From: CAZKHG01 sp964552655
Lineage (GTDB): Bacteria > Bacteroidota > Bacteroidia > Bacteroidales > Tenuifilaceae
Assembly (NCBI GenBank): GCA_964552655.1
Contig: CAZKHG010000038.1
Span: 1 to 34,867 of the forward strand
Length of the DNA stretch: 34,867 bases
Direction of reading: 5' to 3'
Both the position numbers and the translations under genes were made by a program. This document shows, in pieces, positions 33,850 through 34,867 of this stretch. Under the pieces are notes generated by a model. The model worked only from the letters and a program-made list of their open reading frames with translations. It was not told where the DNA came from and did not search any database. Position 1 is the first letter of the stretch; each line of letters starts with the position of its first letter.

Positions 33850-33917
33850 AATCACTTTTGTAAATCAAAAAACAGTCAACTTATTTATTACTTCAAGAGT
33901 TAAATTGTAATCATTTT

Positions 33918-34867
33918 TTATTCAGGCAGTAAGTTTTTCCCTTTAAGTTTTGCAGGTAAAAAGATATCAATTGCCCCTTTTATTCCAACGCTCATTACAA
34001 TGTTAAAAAAGAATGCTAGGAATCCAATAAGTAGCAATGTGCCCGATAATGCAGCTAAAACCATGTAGGTATTGAACTCACCATTAAGGTAAAGTGAGCG
34101 TCTTAGCATTCCATTCAAGCCGGCCATACCCATAAAAGCACCCATACCAATACCGCCAATCAAATGGCACCAGAAATGGATTTTAACTAGTTTCTCGCTA
34201 TACCATTTTGCACCATTCGTTAGGATTGGGAATAGAAAATATATTGCTGAATATAATGTCATTGTTAATCCAACAAGAATAGCAACGTGAACATGTGGAC
34301 CAATTACCCACTGTGTATTGTGAAGAATTCTGTTCAAACCAACATCCGCTTGCATAATTCCAGCAGGAACTGCTAAAGCAAATCCTAACAATCCACCAAG
34401 TAAGAACTTTAATGGGTTTGTCATCTTCAAAGGCCTAGCGCTCCATAGCGTTGCCAAGGTGATGAAGAATGCTAAACCCTGGGTAATCAGCTCAAACGCG
34501 GTAACCATTTCACCCGATAGCACCTTAAGAATTCCAGGTTGTGCTTGATCGGATAGTAGGTGATGAGACCAGACCGTCCATGAAACAACCAGTTCTACAA
34601 GTAATGCAGCACGTGCAATATTCTCCATGAAAAGTTTCTTTCCAGTAATAAGGGTTGCTAGTAGATACCAAGTACCTGCAACGAATATCAGCACAAGTCC
34701 ATCGGCAATTAGATCTAGACCCCACCAGAACCAATTCTTATAAAGAAGGGCATCGATAGCTGTTGTTTTCAAATCAAAACCCATTAAAGAACCTACCATG
34801 TAGATTAGGATAAGAACTCCCGTAAAGAGGATAATTGCCGTATTAAATGCCATATCAACGGTACCAC
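33918..34867 (-). CDS. Heme-copper oxidase superfamily catalytic subunit (C-terminal part), possibly NO reductase-like
   Basis: Integral membrane protein cut by the right window edge; the frame stays open to 34867, so the Met at 34853 is probably internal. About 315 residues with eight or so helices correspond to TM VI onward of subunit I. Ligands seen (numbered from that Met): HH at 97-98 (two CuB-site His) and H187/H189 in GPHVH (high-spin and low-spin heme). H178 lies in HNTQWV, a pattern close to B-type (ba3) oxidases. The TM VI block reads FWWGLDLIAD where ba3 has FWWTGHPIVY, so the third CuB His and the cross-linked Tyr are both Asp (D47, D51). This argues against a normal oxygen reductase. 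It is unrelated to the pectin genes. Confidence 0.82.
   Translation of the reverse strand, partial: GTVDMAFNTAIILFTGVLILIYMVGSLMGFDLKTTAIDALLYKNWFWWGLDLIADGLVLIFVAGTWYLLATLITGKKLFMENIARAALLVELVVSWTVWSHHLLSDQAQPGILKVLSGEMVTAFELITQGLAFFITLATLWSARPLKMTNPLKFLLGGLLGFALAVPAGIMQADVGLNRILHNTQWVIGPHVHVAILVGLTMTLYSAIYFLFPILTNGAKWYSEKLVKIHFWCHLIGGIGMGAFMGMAGLNGMLRRSLYLNGEFNTYMVLAALSGTLLLIGFLAFFFNIVMSVGIKGAIDIFLPAKLKGKNLLPE

Overview
The window comes from a member of the Bacteroidota, probably a marine or anaerobic Bacteroidales/Marinilabiliales-type bacterium. The evidence is a type IX secretion sorting domain on a pectate lyase, a hybrid two-component system, TAnnTTTG-type promoters, AT-rich intergenic DNA and tagaturonate epimerase (UxaE). 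Almost all of it (1-32134) is one pectin/galacturonate utilisation locus. No SusC/SusD pair lies inside the window; one could lie to the left.

Layout. (1) 1-9709, plus strand: a tight string of exported pectin enzymes. In order these are a GH28 polygalacturonase (cut by the window edge), a PL9 lyase with a T9SS tail, a CE12-type acetylesterase, a Tat-like Gfo/Idh/MocA oxidoreductase, a GH43, a two-domain esterase and a PL1 lipoprotein. (2) 9766-10336: a YefM/YoeB toxin-antitoxin module with its own promoter/operator, sitting inside the locus. (3) 10518-11483: another exported esterase. (4) 11493-18685, minus strand: HTCS sensor-regulator, DUF4861-type lipoprotein, kduD and kduI, read as kduI-kduD-DUF4861-HTCS. 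(5) 18686-18937: a divergent control region with a perfect 22-bp palindrome. (6) 18938-32081, plus strand: lacI-type regulator, SDR fructuronate reductase, PfkB kinase, LarA-type epimerase, 6-phosphogluconate dehydrogenase, ExuT-like transporter, uxaC, kdgK, kdgA, uxaE and two small membrane proteins. (7) 32094-33849: a strong terminator, a tRNA 3'-end remnant and a tyrosine recombinase gene. (8) 33918-34867: the C-terminal part of an unusual heme-copper oxidase-like subunit.

How it works together. Lyases and hydrolases release unsaturated and saturated galacturonates, and esterases strip acetyl groups. KduI/KduD turn the unsaturated product into 2-keto-3-deoxygluconate (KDG), which KdgK and KdgA split. 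Saturated galacturonate goes UxaC -> UxaE -> SDR reductase to D-mannonate. The window has no mannonate dehydratase (UxuA). In its place, beside the reductase, sit a LarA-superfamily (nickel-pincer) epimerase, a second PfkB kinase and a full-length Gnd. The most interesting reading is a previously undescribed or little-described branch: mannonate -> gluconate -> 6-phosphogluconate -> ribulose 5-phosphate + CO2. This is an inference from gene content and conserved residues, not shown biochemically here.
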